6,429 bases of DNA, from contig SBFZ01000025.1 in the NCBI GenBank assembly GCA_006227095.1, positions 1-6,429 on the forward strand, written 5' to 3'. Source of the stretch: Bacteroidota bacterium. Lineage in GTDB: Bacteria > Bacteroidota > Bacteroidia > Bacteroidales > VadinHA17. Position numbers and translations under genes: made by a program. The notes beneath the pieces are model-generated. The model was not told where the DNA came from. It saw only the letters and a list, made by a program, of their open reading frames with translations, and searched no databases. The stretch's first letter is position 1. Each line of letters opens with the position of its first letter. Positions 1 to 5,780 of the stretch are shown in pieces.

Positions 1-1238
1 GTACGGCCGTTTATCTCCTCAACCTTTATCAGCGGGAAGTATTTTTCTCCTTCCCTGGGCGGACGAATTGTGCCCCTGATTGTGTCTCCGGTCTTCAGGC
101 CGAAGAGCTTTATCTGTGACTGCGAAACATAAATATCATCCGGAGAGCTGAGGTAGTTGTAATCAGGTGAACGGAGGAATCCGTAGCCGTCAGGCATGAT
201 CTCCAGGACTCCGGTGTTGGCTACAATCCCTTCAAAATCATAGGCCCGCTCACGCTTTTCCTCCCTGACCGGTTCGTGTACTTCCGGATGGGGTTGTGCT
301 GCCTCGGGTGTGGCTGGAGGTATGACTATTGCTGCCTCTGGTGCTGCGGCTTCTTCAATTAATCTTGTTTCGCCTTCGGCATCGGTTATCCTCAGGAGAT
401 CCTGCTCACTGTCACTGACAGTTTCCTGGGCAAACAGGTTTTTTTCTGGTGCCGGAGCTGCCTGCGCATCAGGGTTATCCTGGTTTCGCTGCTGTTGCTG
501 GTTCCTGGACCTGTCACCGTCAGGCCTGTACTGACCCTGTTTGTCATCCCTGAAGGTGCGGGGTCTCTTGTCACGGTTCTGCTGCCACTGCTGCTGCCGC
601 TGCTGACCCTGTTGCTGGCCCTGCTGCTGCCCCTGTTGCTGACCCTGCTGGCTCTGCTGCTGCTGTCCCTGCTGCTGCCCCTGTTGCTGACCCTGTGGTT
701 GCCCCTGCTGCTGCTGGCCCTGTCCCCTCTGCTGCTGTTGCTGCCCCTGGCCCTGCTGGTTCCCCTGGTATTGAGGCTTTCCCTGCTGTTGCCCCTGACC
801 CTGTTGCTGGCCCCTGGGTTGCTGCTGATCATGGTGCTGTTTTTTCTGTGTCTGGTCAGGCTGCTGTTTTTGCTGCTGTCCCTGTTGCTGCCCCTGCTGC
901 GGCTGCTTTTGTTTCTGCTGCTGGTCGTGTTGCTGACCTTGCTGCTGTCCCTGTTGAGACTGCTTTTGTTTTTGTTGCTGGTCCTTTTGCTGCTGGCCGG
1001 ACCTGCCAGACTGTTTCTGCTTTTGCTGCTGTCCCGGACGCTCCTGTCTCCGCTCTGACGGCTGGAAATCACTTTTGCCAGTCTTGCGTGTTTCGGCTGC
1101 GTCTATAGCCTGCTGGTCAAGGATCTTGTATATGAGATCCTGTTTCTTGAGTAGCTCTACTCTCTTTATTTTGAGCTGCTTAGCTATTTCCCGCAATTCG
1201 GGAACCAGCATCTCGCTCAGTTCAAGAATATCATGCAT
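1..1238 (-). CDS. rho: Transcription termination factor Rho, N-terminal part (runs off left edge)
   Basis: Rho is the hexameric RNA helicase that ends transcription. The start is the ATG at 1236-1238, the only in-frame ATG after the stop at 1260-1262; the protein opens [20 protein letters not shown]. The 412 visible residues fall into three parts. Residues 1-50 are the N-terminal helix bundle, ending in [15 protein letters not shown] as in other Rho proteins. Residues about 54-333 are a long insertion: Gln/Gly/Lys-rich at 69-253, then an Ala/Glu/Pro-rich linker. From about 334 the cold-shock-like RNA-binding fold begins, with [15 protein letters not shown] (343-357), [12 protein letters not shown] and [18 protein letters not shown], closely matching E. 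coli Rho. The ATPase domain, Walker motifs and Q- and R-loops lie outside the window. E. coli Rho is about 419 aa in total and lacks such an insertion; long insertions are known in Bacteroidota Rho. Identity is very secure; completeness of the gene cannot be judged. Confidence 0.97.
   Translation of the reverse strand, partial: MHDILELSEMLVPELREIAKQLKIKRVELLKKQDLIYKILDQQAIDAAETRKTGKSDFQPSERRQERPGQQQKQKQSGRSGQQQKDQQQKQKQSQQGQQQGQQHDQQQKQKQPQQGQQQGQQQKQQPDQTQKKQHHDQQQPRGQQQGQGQQQGKPQYQGNQQGQGQQQQQRGQGQQQQGQPQGQQQGQQQGQQQQSQQGQQQGQQQGQQQGQQRQQQWQQNRDKRPRTFRDDKQGQYRPDGDRSRNQQQQRNQDNPDAQAAPAPEKNLFAQETVSDSEQDLLRITDAEGETRLIEEAAAPEAAIVIPPATPEAAQPHPEVHEPVREEKRERAYDFEGIVANTGVLEIMPDGYGFLRSPDYNYLSSPDDIYVSQSQIKLFGLKTGDTIRGTIRPPREGEKYFPLIKVEEINGR
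480..1034 (-). repeat. CAG/CAA-rich low-complexity coding repeat (Gln/Gly-rich Rho insertion)
   Basis: This stretch encodes Rho residues 69-253, well over half Gln, with Gly, Lys, Pro, Arg and few hydrophobic residues. On the plus strand it reads as CTG/TTG runs broken by CCC and ACC. Modules recur, for example QQQG units and QQQKQKQ followed by P or S. There is at least one exact 29-bp direct repeat (619-647 and 667-695), offset by 48 bp or 16 codons. Because of the composition several frames are open on both strands, producing long spurious Leu-rich and Ser/Arg-rich frames. The repeats suggest growth by in-frame slippage or unequal recombination, so length may vary between strains. Confidence 0.9.
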
Positions 1239-1342
1239 GTCGATAAATGTGTAGAAAGATTAATTTCGATTGTTTCTGGTGAAGTGGAGAATATGAATCA
1301 ATTCCTCCCGCAGAGTAAGTGACTCGCGCCATTATTCCGGTG

Positions 1343-1374
1343 CAAGTTTAATCATTAATTGGTTAAAATACAAA
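1343..1374 (-). promoter_or_regulatory. Candidate Bacteroidota-type promoter for rho
   Basis: On the minus strand TTTG (1371-1374) is followed by a 20-nt spacer and TAAACTTG (1343-1350), one mismatch from the TAnnTTTG -7 consensus, with spacing in the usual range. Transcription would start near 1336-1338, giving a rho leader of roughly 100 nt. That length would allow leader-based feedback, but no clear structure is visible. The assignment rests on motif matching alone. Confidence 0.4.
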
Positions 1375-1474
1375 TTACAAGGTTAAAAATGTGATCCACG
1401 GAGCTTTTTGCACCTTCATGGCTGTTATACCTGTCGAGGTTTCGTGCATCGGATTACGAAAATATGCACATAAC

Positions 1475-1505
1475 TTGTTTTTATGAGAAAGTTTTACTAA
1501 AATTG
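1475..1505 (+). promoter_or_regulatory. Candidate Bacteroidota-type promoter for rpoD-rpe
   Basis: TTG (1475-1477) is followed by a 20-nt spacer and TAAAATTG (1498-1505), one mismatch from TAnnTTTG. Transcription would start around 1511-1513, about 40 nt before the rpoD ATG. The region before the ATG is A/T-rich with no Shine-Dalgarno, as is common in this phylum. In such an AT-rich region a chance match is possible. Confidence 0.33.
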
Positions 1506-1552
1506 TAAGCTTTTGCTTAAAGAAACGGATTAAGCCTGTTAATTTTTTGTCA

Positions 1553-2416
1553 ATGCGCCAGTTAAAAATCACAAAACAGGTCACCAACCGTGACACCCCT
1601 TCTCTTGACAAGTACCTGCAGGAGATCGGGAAGGTTGAGCTGATAACACCTGATGAGGAGGTGATCCTGGCCAGGCGTATCCGGACAGGAGATCATGATG
1701 CCCTGGCGAGGCTTGTGAAGGCCAATCTGAGGTTTGTGGTTTCCGTGGCCAAGCAGTATCAGAACCAGGGAATGACTCTTCCCGATCTTATCAATGAAGG
1801 CAATCTGGGCCTGATAAAGGCAGCACAGCGGTTTGACGAGACCAGGGGGTTCAAGTTTATTTCCTATGCAGTATGGTGGATCAGGCAGGCGATACTGCAG
1901 TCGCTTGCAGAACAGGCCAGGATTGTGAGGCTGCCTGTAAACAAGATTGGGTCTATCAACCGTATCAACAAGGCATATTCGAAGCTTGAACAGGAGTATG
2001 AGCGTGAGCCTTCGGCCCAGGAGATTGCCGACCTGCTTGAGATAGCCCCGGAGGATGTAAAGGAGGCAATCAGGACCAATGGCCGGACACTGAGCATGGA
2101 TGCACCCATCAGCTCGGAGGAGGACAACAATATGTATGACGTGATGCAGAATGAAGACACGCCAAGTCCTGACCGCAACCTTATCAATGAATCCCTCTCC
2201 TATGAGATAGAAAAAGCGCTTAATACACTCTCCCCCCGTGAGGCACGAGTGCTGAAACTGTATTTCGGGATAGGGATGAAACATCCGTTTACCCTTGAAG
2301 AGATAGGAGAGGAGCTTAAGCTTACCCGTGAACGGGTGAGGCAGATAAAGGAAAAAGCCATAAAACGGATTCAGTTTACCACCCGCTGCCGGATACTGAA
2401 ATCATACCTCGGGTGA
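1553..2416 (+). CDS. rpoD: Primary sigma factor RpoD (sigma-70 group, short Bacteroidota form)
   Basis: This is the main sigma subunit that directs RNA polymerase to housekeeping promoters. The 287-aa protein has region 1.2 at about 13-45 ([20 protein letters not shown]), region 2 at about 54-130 including [18 protein letters not shown] and the -10-reading [15 protein letters not shown] (100-114), region 3 at about 131-210, and region 4 at about 215-285 with the -35-reading helix-turn-helix [20 protein letters not shown] (247-266). It ends ILKSYLG as its relatives do. Region 1.1 and the large non-conserved insertion of proteobacterial RpoD are absent, normal for this phylum. An in-frame TTG lies six bases upstream at 1547, but the ATG at 1553 gives the family-typical MRQLKITK start. 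It diverges from rho and probably shares a transcript with rpe. Confidence 0.97.
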   Translation: MRQLKITKQVTNRDTPSLDKYLQEIGKVELITPDEEVILARRIRTGDHDALARLVKANLRFVVSVAKQYQNQGMTLPDLINEGNLGLIKAAQRFDETRGFKFISYAVWWIRQAILQSLAEQARIVRLPVNKIGSINRINKAYSKLEQEYEREPSAQEIADLLEIAPEDVKEAIRTNGRTLSMDAPISSEEDNNMYDVMQNEDTPSPDRNLINESLSYEIEKALNTLSPREARVLKLYFGIGMKHPFTLEEIGEELKLTRERVRQIKEKAIKRIQFTTRCRILKSYLG

Positions 2417-2441
2417 TGTTTCAAATTCATTTTTTCAAGTT

Positions 2442-3095
2442 ATGAGCCATCTTGTTGCACCTTCATTGCTTGCTGCCGATTTTGCCAATCTTGCTTCAGA
2501 AGTGGAGATGATTAATGACAGCGAAGCGGATTGGCTTCATCTGGACATAATGGACGGTCTCTTTGTCCCCAATATATCTTTCGGTTTTCCTGTAATTGAA
2601 GCAGTCCGCGATCTTTCAGTCAAACCTCTTGACGTGCATCTGATGATAGTTGACCCCGACAGGTATCTTGAGCGTTTCAGGGATGCGGGTGCATCAACAC
2701 TGACAGTTCACTATGAAGCCTGCCAGAACCTGCACCGCACGGTGACAGAGATAAGGAGGCTTGGCATGAAGGCAGGGGTTACGCTTAACCCGCATTCGCC
2801 GGTTATACTCCTCAAGGATATACTGCCTTACATCGACATGGTGCTCCTGATGACCGTCAATCCCGGTTATGGAGGTCAGACTTTCATACCCGGAAGCATA
2901 AACAAGATAGGGGAGTTGCGGAGCATGATTGACGAGGGTGGATATGACGTGCTGATTGAGGTTGATGGCGGCATAGATCTTCATAACGCCCCGATGCTTG
3001 TCCATGCCGGCGTTGACGTACTTGTTGCCGGAAGCACAGTTTTCTCTGCATCGGATCCGGCAGAAATCATCAGGAGACTCAGGGAACCGGTCTGA
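2442..3095 (+). CDS. rpe: Ribulose-phosphate 3-epimerase
   Basis: A cytosolic TIM-barrel enzyme that interconverts D-ribulose 5-phosphate and D-xylulose 5-phosphate in the pentose phosphate pathway. The 217 aa match the usual family length. Visible motifs are PSLLAADF (7-14, substrate Ser8), HLDIMDGLFVPN (33-44, metal ligands His33 and Asp35, the latter a catalytic acid/base), DVHLM (64-68, metal ligand His66), VNPGYGGQ (139-146), VDGGI (174-178, second catalytic and metal-binding Asp175) and AGSTVF (196-201, phosphate-binding loop). All catalytic and metal residues are intact. The ATG is 25 bp after the rpoD stop with no terminator between, so it is probably the second gene of an rpoD-rpe transcript. 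No Shine-Dalgarno is seen before the start. Confidence 0.97.
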   Translation: MSHLVAPSLLAADFANLASEVEMINDSEADWLHLDIMDGLFVPNISFGFPVIEAVRDLSVKPLDVHLMIVDPDRYLERFRDAGASTLTVHYEACQNLHRTVTEIRRLGMKAGVTLNPHSPVILLKDILPYIDMVLLMTVNPGYGGQTFIPGSINKIGELRSMIDEGGYDVLIEVDGGIDLHNAPMLVHAGVDVLVAGSTVFSASDPAEIIRRLREPV

Positions 3096-3125
3096 TGCCG
3101 GCAATAATGCAATTGTCTGCTGGCA
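3096..3125 (+). terminator. Weak hairpin after rpe (possible terminator in convergent gap)
   Basis: Directly after the rpe stop, TGCCGGCA (3096-3103) can pair with TGCTGGCA (3118-3125) as an 8-bp stem with one G-U pair and a 14-nt loop. No T-run follows on either strand, so it is not a textbook intrinsic terminator. It may instead stabilise the 3' end, or termination here may depend on Rho. The rest of the 49-bp gap before the miaA stop is unremarkable. Confidence 0.3.
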
Positions 3126-3144
3126 GGTTAGCTCTGCCCGGGTG

Positions 3145-4050
3145 TTAATCTGACAGCCGGTCTTCAATCCAGGATACCATCATCTCCTCCTCCGAGGCAT
3201 CAAACCAGGTTATCTCCCGGTCCCTGTTCCACCATGTGATCTGCTTGCGTGCATAACGGCGGGTATTACTCTTTATCTGCATCACTGCCTCCTCACGCGT
3301 GATCTCTCCGTCAAACCACCTGAACAACTCGCGGTAACCAACTGTATTGAGTGCGTTAAGTCCCTTATGGTGCCTGAGCGAGAATGCCTCATCCTCCAGT
3401 CCGTTCTTCATCATCAGGTCAACCCTGCTGTCAATCCTGCTGTACAGCTCATTCCGTGACCGGGTAAGACCGGCCCATATTATCCGGAAATCACGCTCTC
3501 TCACCTGTGCGGTCAGGAACGAGGAGTAGGGCCTGCCTGTGCTTTCAGTGATCTCCAGTGCCCTTAGCAGACGCCTGTGATTATGAAGATCAACCTTTGA
3601 ATAATAAACAGGATCAAGCAGTTTCAGTGCAATCCTTAATCCGGAAATGCCTTCCCGGCTGTAAATGTCTGCATATTTTTCCCTGACGGCAGGATCAGTG
3701 TCAGGGATGTCATCCATTCCCCTGCAAACGGCATCCATATAGAGCATTGATCCTCCGGTCATTATCGCCACCGGGTTCTTTTTGAAGAGTCCGGGCAGCA
3801 ATGACAAAACATCCCTCTCGAAACGGCTTATACTGTAATAGTCAATTACGGAAAGAAACCCGATGAAGTGATGTCTGACACGTTCAAGCTCCTCCACGGA
3901 CGGGGAAGCGGTACCGATCTTCATCTCACGGTAAAACTGCCTGGAATCACATGAAATGATCTCACAGCCCAGTCTGCACGCCAGGTCAATGGCAAAACGG
4001 GTCTTGCCGACGCCGGTAGGGCCGGGAATTACTATAAGGGTATTTTTCAT
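3145..4050 (-). CDS. miaA: tRNA dimethylallyltransferase (tRNA i6A37 synthase)
   Basis: MiaA transfers the dimethylallyl group from DMAPP to N6 of A37 in tRNAs that read codons starting with U, supporting stacking and reading-frame maintenance. The 301-aa length is typical. Visible motifs are the P-loop GPTGVGKT (10-17), SCDSRQFYREMKIGTASP (33-50) with the presumed catalytic Asp35, RHHFIGF, the GGSMLYMDAV segment, HNHRRLLRALEI, RIDSRVDLMMKNGLEDE, and the C-terminal NTVGYRELFRWFDGEI and TRRYARKQITWW blocks that contact tRNA. The ATG at 4048-4050 places the P-loop at the family-normal distance. The upstream acidic-protein gene ends 21 bp before this start, and the two probably share a transcript. 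No Shine-Dalgarno is present; the sequence before the start is pyrimidine-rich. Confidence 0.97.
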   Translation of the reverse strand: MKNTLIVIPGPTGVGKTRFAIDLACRLGCEIISCDSRQFYREMKIGTASPSVEELERVRHHFIGFLSVIDYYSISRFERDVLSLLPGLFKKNPVAIMTGGSMLYMDAVCRGMDDIPDTDPAVREKYADIYSREGISGLRIALKLLDPVYYSKVDLHNHRRLLRALEITESTGRPYSSFLTAQVRERDFRIIWAGLTRSRNELYSRIDSRVDLMMKNGLEDEAFSLRHHKGLNALNTVGYRELFRWFDGEITREEAVMQIKSNTRRYARKQITWWNRDREITWFDASEEEMMVSWIEDRLSD

Positions 4051-4071
4051 CGGGTAAAGGGAGGGGAAGGA

Positions 4072-4641
4072 TTAATCCTCTTCCTCTTCCTCCATGCTTT
4101 CGATATTGTCGAATTCCTCCAGGTCTTCTTCGTCTTCTCCCTCGAAGAAGATTTCATCGTCAACGACATCATGGTCAACATCGTCATCATCATCATCATC
4201 CGTGACAACGAGGTTGTTGTATTTCTTGCGTGCCACGCCTCCGAAGGTGACCTGTTTCGGCGGCAATCCCTTGGAGTTGATACAGACCGGGTAATCCTTG
4301 TCATCTTCCTCCCTGAACTCTCCTACATACTCCACAAATAGAGCCCTGTCATTGAAAAAGTCAAAAACATACAAAAGCTTCTGATTTTTGCGGAATATTA
4401 CTTCTTCAAGAACGGCATTCTCCATTGTAGATGAACCGGCGCCCATGTCGAACAGGGTAAATTCTTCCTCTTTTTCCCAGCTTTCAGTTGCCATAAAGAA
4501 AGACGCGATCTGCGACCGGTCAAACTCAAGCTCATCCTGAAGAGCATTGTGAAAATCGAGCAATGACTGGCTGTCGAGAAACTCGAACTCCCTTACAAAC
4601 GCCTCATCCTCATCAGATAACACCACAAATCTGTATACCAT
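4072..4641 (-). CDS. pRiA4b ORF-3-like / IS1096-passenger-like protein with acidic tail
   Basis: The 189-aa protein resembles the plasmid pRiA4b ORF-3-like family, also named IS1096 element passenger TnpR-like. That family is common in chromosomes and has no established biochemical role. The folded part spans residues 1-135: MVYRFVVLSDEDEAFVREFE, then LLDFHNALQDELEFD, IASFFMATESWEKEEEFTLFDM, LLYVFDFFNDRALFVEYVGEF and a PVCINSKGLPPKQV segment. Residues 147-189 form an almost purely Asp/Glu tail with seven consecutive Asp (148-154) and a five-Glu run at the end. The ATG at 4639-4641 gives the family-typical MVYRF opening; an in-frame GTG at 4650 would add only three residues. The name does not imply a transposon here: no transposase or terminal repeat is visible. 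It lies 49 bp downstream of the acyl-CoA reductase gene and 21 bp upstream of miaA. Family assignment is from recognition, and function is unknown. Confidence 0.8.
   Translation of the reverse strand: MVYRFVVLSDEDEAFVREFEFLDSQSLLDFHNALQDELEFDRSQIASFFMATESWEKEEEFTLFDMGAGSSTMENAVLEEVIFRKNQKLLYVFDFFNDRALFVEYVGEFREEDDKDYPVCINSKGLPPKQVTFGGVARKKYNNLVVTDDDDDDDVDHDVVDDEIFFEGEDEEDLEEFDNIESMEEEEED
4184..4200 (-). repeat. Trinucleotide repeat encoding poly-Asp
   Basis: A pure TCA/GAT trinucleotide tract of 17 bp, five full units plus two bases, falls in the acidic tail and encodes most of a seven-Asp run. Slippage by whole units would change the number of Asp residues without breaking the frame. Confidence 0.85.
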
Positions 4642-4690
4642 GATACTCACTTTTTCAACCTGTGCAATTTAATATTTTTTATATATAGAT

Positions 4691-5743
4691 TCACTGCCGG
4701 TTATTTTTTTTTAGCAGGAAGCTGATTGTGTCGACATTGTCTGCATAATCCCATAATTCGGGCTGTTGCGTAGTGCCAAACGGAAGATGACCGTGTCCTG
4801 CGATGCACTGAAGGAGGTTTTGCTTCATCTCAGGGGAAATCAGGGATGACATCCCCGCAGGATAGTATTCATAATGCACCACCCCCATCGGAGGGGTAAG
4901 CGAGGGTGATTCCCTGAGCAGGAAAAAACCTCCGTCAATGAATTTTTCCCTGTTGACTATCATTACCGCCCTGTTATGATCATAGTTAATGTTATACTTG
5001 TAATGTGACTGTAATGTTTCCATTCCTTTCCAGTGAGGCACAAGAGAAGCCGGATCATACCCTTCGGGGAGGTAAAGCTTGGATACATTCCTGCACCCCA
5101 GTCCGAAATAGGAGAATATATCATCGGCAAGGCATTCCAGTTCCAGGTTGTTCTCGGTTCCGTCAAGGATGGCAATGCTGTTCCTGTTATGCCTGATGAT
5201 GGAGGGAACTTTCCGGAAATAGTATTCAAAGTACCTTGAGGTGTTATTGCTTCCGGTTGCAATAATCATGTCAAATCCCCTGAGCCTGTCTGTGGTCAGA
5301 TCGATCAGGGGAGCAAAGCCGGGTTCAATGTCAGTCAGGGTCATTGCCGCAGCCTTCATCAGCGGTTCGTCTTTTGTGCTGAGCCTGGCCTGTATCCTGT
5401 TGCCGGTAACCAGTACGCAAAGCATGTCATGGAATCCCACAAGAGGTATGTTTCCTGCCATGATTACCCCGATTGTCAGTGGTGTGCCCGTATCTGCCAG
5501 TTCCGGGTACCTTGAAAGCCAGGCAGTCAGTTTCTGAGGTGTAAGTGAATTACCCAGTGCAAGGAGTGACCGCCTGACATTACCGGGAGTGAACCATGGA
5601 TTTGAAAGGTGGAGTGACTCAGCCAGGTCATTGAACACACCGGCGTGACCTGTGTCTGCTCCTGCTGCCGCATCACGGAATATCCTGCCCAGTGCAGCAA
5701 AGGCTTCAATCCTTTTTTCAATAAAAAAAATGCCCGTTTTCAC
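4691..5743 (-). CDS. Acyl-CoA reductase, LuxC family
   Basis: LuxC-type proteins are aldehyde-dehydrogenase-like enzymes that reduce acyl-CoA (or an acyl-enzyme) to the aldehyde with NADPH. This 350-aa protein shows the family blocks: IEKRIEAFAALGRIF (8-22), TIGVIMAGNIPLVGFHDMLC (90-109), a nucleotide-binding region with IIATGSNNTSRYFEYYF (160-176), and FGLGCRNVSKLYLPEGYD (213-230), in which Cys217 is the expected acyl-accepting nucleophile. The length fits the compact Bacteroidota forms, shorter than the roughly 480 aa of bioluminescent LuxC. No luxD, luxE or luciferase gene is near, so a role in light emission is not suggested and the physiological substrate is unknown. The start is unusual: the only credible initiation codon is the GTG at 5741-5743, inside an intrinsic-terminator hairpin and just after a perfect TAnnTTTG box. 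The next Met is at residue 95, after conserved sequence. Family identity is firm; the start is moderate. Confidence 0.88.
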   Translation of the reverse strand: MKTGIFFIEKRIEAFAALGRIFRDAAAGADTGHAGVFNDLAESLHLSNPWFTPGNVRRSLLALGNSLTPQKLTAWLSRYPELADTGTPLTIGVIMAGNIPLVGFHDMLCVLVTGNRIQARLSTKDEPLMKAAAMTLTDIEPGFAPLIDLTTDRLRGFDMIIATGSNNTSRYFEYYFRKVPSIIRHNRNSIAILDGTENNLELECLADDIFSYFGLGCRNVSKLYLPEGYDPASLVPHWKGMETLQSHYKYNINYDHNRAVMIVNREKFIDGGFFLLRESPSLTPPMGVVHYEYYPAGMSSLISPEMKQNLLQCIAGHGHLPFGTTQQPELWDYADNVDTISFLLKKNNRQ

Positions 5744-5750
5744 ACGGGCA
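5723..5750 (-). terminator. Intrinsic terminator after the M56-TonB gene
   Basis: On the minus strand TGCCCGT (5744-5750) pairs with ACGGGCA (5731-5737) as a perfect 7-bp GC-rich stem with the 6-nt loop GTGAAA (5738-5743), followed at once by eight T (5723-5730). This is a textbook Rho-independent terminator 31 bp past the M56-TonB stop. Its loop contains the GTG start of the acyl-CoA reductase gene, and its T-run forms codons 5-7 of that gene. Confidence 0.85.
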
Positions 5751-5756
5751 AAGTTA
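5749..5756 (-). promoter_or_regulatory. TAnnTTTG box (-7) for the acyl-CoA reductase operon
   Basis: On the minus strand TAACTTTG matches the Bacteroidota -7 consensus TAnnTTTG exactly. The -33 position 19-20 nt upstream reads CTTT or CCTT, a weak match to TTTG. Transcription would begin about 5-7 nt downstream, around 5743-5745, at or next to the GTG start, so the message would be leaderless or nearly so and would lack the 5' arm of the overlapping terminator. Confidence 0.5.
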
Positions 5757-5780
5757 TAAAATGAGAATCAGAAATAAAGG

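Larger units (their letters stand above)
1239..1552. other. Divergent rho-rpoD intergenic region
   Basis: This 314-bp AT-rich region separates rho (leftward) from rpoD (rightward). It holds one promoter-like element in each direction (annotated separately) and an 8-bp direct repeat GGTTAAAA at 1361-1368 and 1381-1388, overlapping the candidate rho -33 box. Two small inverted repeats (TGCAC 1409-1413 with GTGCA 1444-1448; ACCT 1429-1432 with AGGT 1437-1440) are too short to call a structured RNA. I saw no convincing small gene, tRNA or known riboswitch. Confidence 0.6.

Noticed and set aside
480..1034. CRISPR array or minisatellite
   Set aside because: The repeats have no regular repeat-spacer pattern and keep a continuous coding frame within rho.
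495..1058. Long plus-strand open frame encoding a very Leu-rich, membrane-like protein
   Set aside because: It is the antisense reading of the CAG/CAA repeats in rho: CTG and TTG runs read as poly-Leu. The minus-strand rho frame has clear conserved domains on both sides.
392..1072. Minus-strand open frame rich in Ser, Arg and Asn
   Set aside because: It is the shifted frame of the same rho repeats (AGC/AGG/AAC-type codons from CAG-rich DNA), has no recognisable domain, and overlaps the true rho frame entirely.
1409..1448. Possible structured leader RNA or riboswitch upstream of rpoD
   Set aside because: The inverted repeats are only 4-5 bp, interrupted, and lie upstream of the candidate transcription start; no known riboswitch pattern is recognisable.
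1562..2284. 240-codon antisense frame across rpoD
   Set aside because: It lies wholly within the conserved rpoD coding sequence and has no family resemblance; it is a shadow of the codon pattern.
4072..4641. Mobile element suggested by the IS1096-passenger family name
   Set aside because: No transposase, terminal inverted repeat or target duplication is visible, and the gene is closely spaced within a housekeeping operon.
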